Shown here in pieces: positions 6,407 through 8,762 of a stretch of DNA of 8,762 nucleotides (position 1 is its first letter; every line of letters starts with the position of its first letter). The notes below the pieces were generated by a model that saw only the letters and a program-made list of their open reading frames with translations, searched no databases and was not told where the DNA came from. A program made the position numbers and the translations under genes. The stretch comes from Microscillaceae bacterium. GTDB lineage: Bacteria; Bacteroidota; Bacteroidia; Cytophagales; Microscillaceae. The DNA is taken from the NCBI GenBank assembly GCA_003449595.1, contig DMHB01000040.1:1-8762 (forward strand), read 5' to 3'.

Positions 6407-7312
6407 TTATTTTGCTTTCGCGATAAAATAATCCCAAGCTGCTTTGGCAATGTCAGCCACAATTTTCTCGTTGGTGGCTTCGTCTTCTTTCGAGTGGGTT
6501 ACAAAAACACTGATAAAAAAATAGTCGCCATTGGGCAAAAATATCACGCCGATGTCGTTGACGGCCTCGGTTATGCCCGCTTTACTACCCGACGTACCTG
6601 TTTTGTGGGCTACTACAGTGCCTTCGGGCAACTGACCTTTGAGTCTTTTCAACCCTGTGGAAGTTTCTTTCATCACTTTCCAAACAAAGGCATAGCTTTC
6701 GGCAGAGAGTAGGGCAGGGCTGTTTTCATAAAATTTGACCAAAACTTCGTTGGCTGCTTGGGGCGTAGTCCAATTTTGAAACATCAAATCCCAGTTAGCC
6801 TGCATAATCTCTTCGTTGATTTGAATGGATATATCCTGAATGTTATTTTGTTTGAAGTATGTTTCTACCACTGTTGGCCCACCCAAAAGGCGCAGCAATA
6901 CATCGCAGGCTACATTATCGCTCACCGAAACCGCATAAGACAACAATACCGAAATAGGGAAAATGCCTCCCTGCGGGTTGGCCTCGCGCAGCGGACTCCA
7001 TAAGCCGGGCAATAGCTCTTGGGGCTTTACTTCAATGGCTTGTGATAAGCTAAATTTTCCTTGGTCGATTTGAGATAAAACCGCCAAAGCAATGTGAAAT
7101 TTGAAAACACTTTGCATAGCGAAGTGCTGCGTTCCGTTGAGCGAAACAGTATCGCTGCCATTACTGCTCCTAATGGCCACCCCCACTGTGGCATTTTTGT
7201 CGGCTACAATTTGCTGCAAAGCACTACGCAAAGTTTCGGTAGATTGGGCGAATGTGGGCTGAAGACCTGCAAACCAACAACATAGCAGGCATAAGGAGTA
7301 GATATATTTCAT
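6407..7312 (-). CDS. bla: Class A serine beta-lactamase, subclass A2-like
   Basis: A 301-residue periplasmic enzyme that hydrolyses beta-lactam antibiotics. It has a signal peptide (MKYIYSLCLLCCWFAGLQPT, cleavage near FAQ at 23). All catalytic motifs are present: S68-V-F-K71 (nucleophile and general base), S131-D-N133, the omega-loop glutamate in I-N-E167-E, and K237-T-G239 followed by TSG. The omega-loop sequence INEEIMQANWDLMFQNWTTP has the expanded form seen in the Bacteroidota-associated subclass A2 (PER, VEB, CfxA, CblA, CME-like enzymes) rather than the TEM/SHV type; the residue corresponding to Ambler 170 appears to be Gln instead of Asn. Length is normal. A Bacteroidota promoter lies just upstream (7333-7363). 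No BlaR/BlaI or AmpR-like regulator and no mobile element is adjacent, which suggests an intrinsic chromosomal gene. The substrate spectrum cannot be judged from sequence alone. Confidence 0.95.
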   Translation of the reverse strand: MKYIYSLCLLCCWFAGLQPTFAQSTETLRSALQQIVADKNATVGVAIRSSNGSDTVSLNGTQHFAMQSVFKFHIALAVLSQIDQGKFSLSQAIEVKPQELLPGLWSPLREANPQGGIFPISVLLSYAVSVSDNVACDVLLRLLGGPTVVETYFKQNNIQDISIQINEEIMQANWDLMFQNWTTPQAANEVLVKFYENSPALLSAESYAFVWKVMKETSTGLKRLKGQLPEGTVVAHKTGTSGSKAGITEAVNDIGVIFLPNGDYFFISVFVTHSKEDEATNEKIVADIAKAAWDYFIAKAK

Positions 7313-7332
7313 ATTTGTAGGAATTTTCTTTG

Positions 7333-7363
7333 CAAAAATACAAACGTGCCGTGTTAGACGAAA
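7333..7363 (-). promoter_or_regulatory. Bacteroidota-type promoter for the beta-lactamase
   Basis: On the minus strand, TATTTTTG (7340 down to 7333) is a perfect match to the -7 consensus TAnnTTTG. TTTC (7363 down to 7360) lies exactly 19 nt upstream and differs from the -33 TTTG box at one position. The -7 box ends 20 nt before the ATG at 7312, so the leader is very short. The leader is A-rich (AAAGAAAATTCC) and lacks a Shine-Dalgarno, as is usual in this phylum. Confidence 0.55.
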
Positions 7364-7495
7364 TTAGGATTTACAAACCAATAGTAGGCTTATTTTTTGC
7401 CTCAATAAGTACCGGGGAAGTGAATTTGAATATGGGTTTAAAACAAACAATGCACTTCCTCTAATCTTGACAGCAATTTTTCGCGGAGCCAAATT

Positions 7496-8215
7496 TCAGA
7501 ATTTAACACTGCGTGCACAGCGAAACCCTGTATGAAAAAATGTTTGAAAAGTACGCCCTGAGCTTCGCAAGGAAGGACGAAAAGCCAAAGCAGGTGAATC
7601 CATAAAAAATCCGCCCCGCATCACTTTGTATTCTTGGATATTTTTTTTGTAGTAACGGTCGCCGGCATAGTTTTCATACCAGTTTTCACACCATTGCCAC
7701 AGCGATCCGTCCATCAGCGCCAACCCAAGGGATTGGGCTTGTGAGGCGGCAAATTCCCATTCAAACTCGGTAGGTAGTCGTTTTTTTATAAAATTGGCGT
7801 AAGCCTTGGCATCTTCCCACGACACGTGTACCACAAAGTCGTCGTCTTGGGCTTTGGGTTGGTCGGGCCCATTGGGAAACTGCCAGTTGCAGCCTGCTTT
7901 TTTTACCCACTCCTGCGCATTTTCATCATACAAAAAGCTGTAGCCTTCTCGTTCTGCATCGGTTTTATAGCCTATGATTTGGACAAAAAGGCGAAATTCT
8001 CGAACCTTGACACAGGTTTTGTCGAGCAAAAAAGGTGAAATGTATTGTTCGAAGGCAGGCTTTTCGTTGTCAAACCCTTGGTCGTTGCCGATTTGGGCAT
8101 TACCCCCTTTGACAAGCACCATATCATCAGGAACATCGATGGTAAGCTCTTGGGCTTGAAGCGAACAGGCAACAAAACCCACCCATAAGCAGAAAGTGAG
8201 GAGATTTTTTATCAT
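7496..8215 (-). CDS. Exported SUMF1/FGE-like domain protein lacking catalytic cysteines
   Basis: A 239-residue protein starting at the ATG at 8215. A 68-codon upstream extension to 8419 is open but only shadows the phosphatase gene. The signal peptide (MIKNLLTFCLWVGFVACSLQ) ends near AQ22. The rest is a formylglycine-generating-enzyme-like domain: VLVKGGNAQIGND (33-45), HVSWEDAKAYANF (130-142), KRLPTEFEWEFAA (145-157), LMDGSLWQWCENW (167-179), VMRGGFF (198-204) and the C-terminal HTGFRCAR (228-235). True FGEs carry two catalytic cysteines shortly after the RGGSF-type motif; here that stretch reads GGFFMDSPALAFRP (201-214) with none. It is therefore unlikely to convert cysteine to formylglycine. 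More likely it is a binding or structural SUMF1-fold protein in the periplasm, as with several Bacteroidota members such as GldJ/GldK. A poor lipobox (FVAC, C17) leaves lipoprotein processing possible. It follows the phosphatase gene by 13 nt. Confidence 0.88.
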   Translation of the reverse strand: MIKNLLTFCLWVGFVACSLQAQELTIDVPDDMVLVKGGNAQIGNDQGFDNEKPAFEQYISPFLLDKTCVKVREFRLFVQIIGYKTDAEREGYSFLYDENAQEWVKKAGCNWQFPNGPDQPKAQDDDFVVHVSWEDAKAYANFIKKRLPTEFEWEFAASQAQSLGLALMDGSLWQWCENWYENYAGDRYYKKNIQEYKVMRGGFFMDSPALAFRPSLRSSGRTFQTFFHTGFRCARSVKF

Positions 8216-8228
8216 AACTCCTGTAAAG

Positions 8229-8762
8229 TTACAACATAATCGCCAAGAGGGTGATATCATCGCGCTGGGGAGCAGATTTTTGGTGCTCTTGCAGCAGTTT
8301 TTCAAAATACTCTTGCTGTTCTTCCAAAGACTTCTCGGCGATGCCGCTTTGCAGGGCATTTTTAAAATTTTGTGTGCCAAATCTCCGTTGCTCGGGGTTG
8401 GCTTGGTCGATGTAGCCATCGGTGTTCATATACAAAATGCCGCCACGTTGCACTTCGAGGCATCGGTTGCTAAACACTTTTTTCTCGTTCACTTCGCCAA
8501 TCGAAAAGCGATCGCCTTTGAGTTCGGTCATTTCGGCGTGTTGGATGTAGTACAAAGGCCGACCGGCACCGGCAAACGTCAGGATCATTTTGTCGGGGTC
8601 ATATTCTGAAGGTTCTACCACACAAAGGCCAATCTGCATCGAAAGTTCGATTTGTTTGTGTTCTTTGCCGGCTATTTCGAGGAGCGCCTCGTGCATTCTT
8701 TCCAAAATAAGCGAAGGCGTAAAAATGCGGTGTTGGTTCAAAATTTCGTTGAGCAGCGCATT
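8229..8762 (-). CDS. SpoIIE-type PP2C serine/threonine phosphatase, C-terminal part (cut by window end)
   Basis: The last 177 residues of a larger protein; the reading frame stays open to the window edge, beginning NALLNEILNQ, so the start lies outside. The visible part matches the C-terminal half of SpoIIE/RsbU-type PP2C domains: NALLNEI helix (1-7), TPSLILERMHEAL (15-27), FAGAGRPLYYI (63-73), GDRFSIG (83-89), the metal-site aspartate in NTDGYIDQ (113-120) and the conserved RDDITLLAI (167-175). These manganese- or magnesium-dependent enzymes dephosphorylate serine or threonine on partner proteins, often anti-sigma-factor antagonists. The stretch that usually reads DGMDIAL is SMQIGL here, so an acidic position normally conserved in relatives is changed. 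Sensor or coiled-coil regions commonly found upstream in such proteins cannot be seen. It is almost certainly transcribed with the SUMF1-like gene 13 nt downstream. Confidence 0.9.
   Translation of the reverse strand, partial: NALLNEILNQHRIFTPSLILERMHEALLEIAGKEHKQIELSMQIGLCVVEPSEYDPDKMILTFAGAGRPLYYIQHAEMTELKGDRFSIGEVNEKKVFSNRCLEVQRGGILYMNTDGYIDQANPEQRRFGTQNFKNALQSGIAEKSLEEQQEYFEKLLQEHQKSAPQRDDITLLAIML

Noticed and set aside
7416..7459. GGAAGTG...CACTTCC inverted repeat downstream of the SUMF1-like gene
   Set aside because: The 7-bp stem encloses a 30-nt loop and lacks a T run on the minus strand, so a terminator call is not justified.
8216..8419. 68-codon N-terminal extension of the SUMF1-like gene
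   Set aside because: It overlaps the phosphatase coding sequence in another frame and would bury the signal peptide that starts at the ATG at 8215.
8196..8609. 137-codon plus-strand frame
   Set aside because: It is antisense to the phosphatase gene, whose motifs (TDG, DDIT) are clear on the minus strand.
1..8762. tRNA, rRNA, CRISPR array, insertion sequence or defence system
   Set aside because: I found no cloverleaf, regular spaced repeats, transposase motifs or defence-associated domains in reading the window; a formal tRNAscan, CRISPR and HMM search was not possible here.

Overview
The window looks like ordinary chromosome from a Bacteroidota bacterium, probably Cytophagia-like (lineage inferred, not proven). 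Two promoters match the Bacteroidota sigma consensus (-33 TTTG-like box, 19-nt spacer, -7 TAnnTTTG). The start regions I examined lack clear Shine-Dalgarno sequences. Several exported proteins have signal peptides ending in AQ, and the protein families (DUF3592, subclass A2-like beta-lactamase, carboxypeptidase-regulatory-like domain, SpoIIE-type PP2C) fit that phylum.

Layout, left to right. An AT-rich non-coding stretch (1-237) precedes a minus-strand membrane protein with two DUF3592-like modules (238-1086). Divergently, a plus-strand run encodes an FkbM-type methyltransferase (1153-1947), a sterol-desaturase-family di-iron membrane hydroxylase with its own near-ideal promoter (2160-2858), a histone-deacetylase-superfamily amidohydrolase (2934-3836), an exported protein with a distinctive N-terminal module plus a carboxypeptidase-regulatory-like domain (3909-4877, followed by an intrinsic terminator), and a small DUF1330-like protein (4946-5335). 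The rest lies on the minus strand. It holds a predicted outer-membrane beta-barrel (5350-6276), a class A beta-lactamase with its own promoter (6407-7312), and a two-gene unit of a SpoIIE-type PP2C phosphatase (cut by the window end, 8229-8762) followed 13 nt downstream by an exported SUMF1/FGE-like protein lacking the catalytic cysteines (7496-8215).

How the genes work together: there is no single obvious pathway. The desaturase and deacetylase genes are close enough (75 nt) to share a transcript. The phosphatase and the SUMF1-like gene almost certainly do. The others look individually transcribed. I saw no tRNA, rRNA, CRISPR array, transposase or attachment site, and no complete novel system. 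The most interesting items are the cysteine-less FGE-like protein beside a PP2C phosphatase, the N-terminal module of the 3909 gene with its paired FIDD motifs, a 22-bp near-perfect palindrome upstream of that gene, and a beta-barrel protein starting with a CSDAGFC motif.
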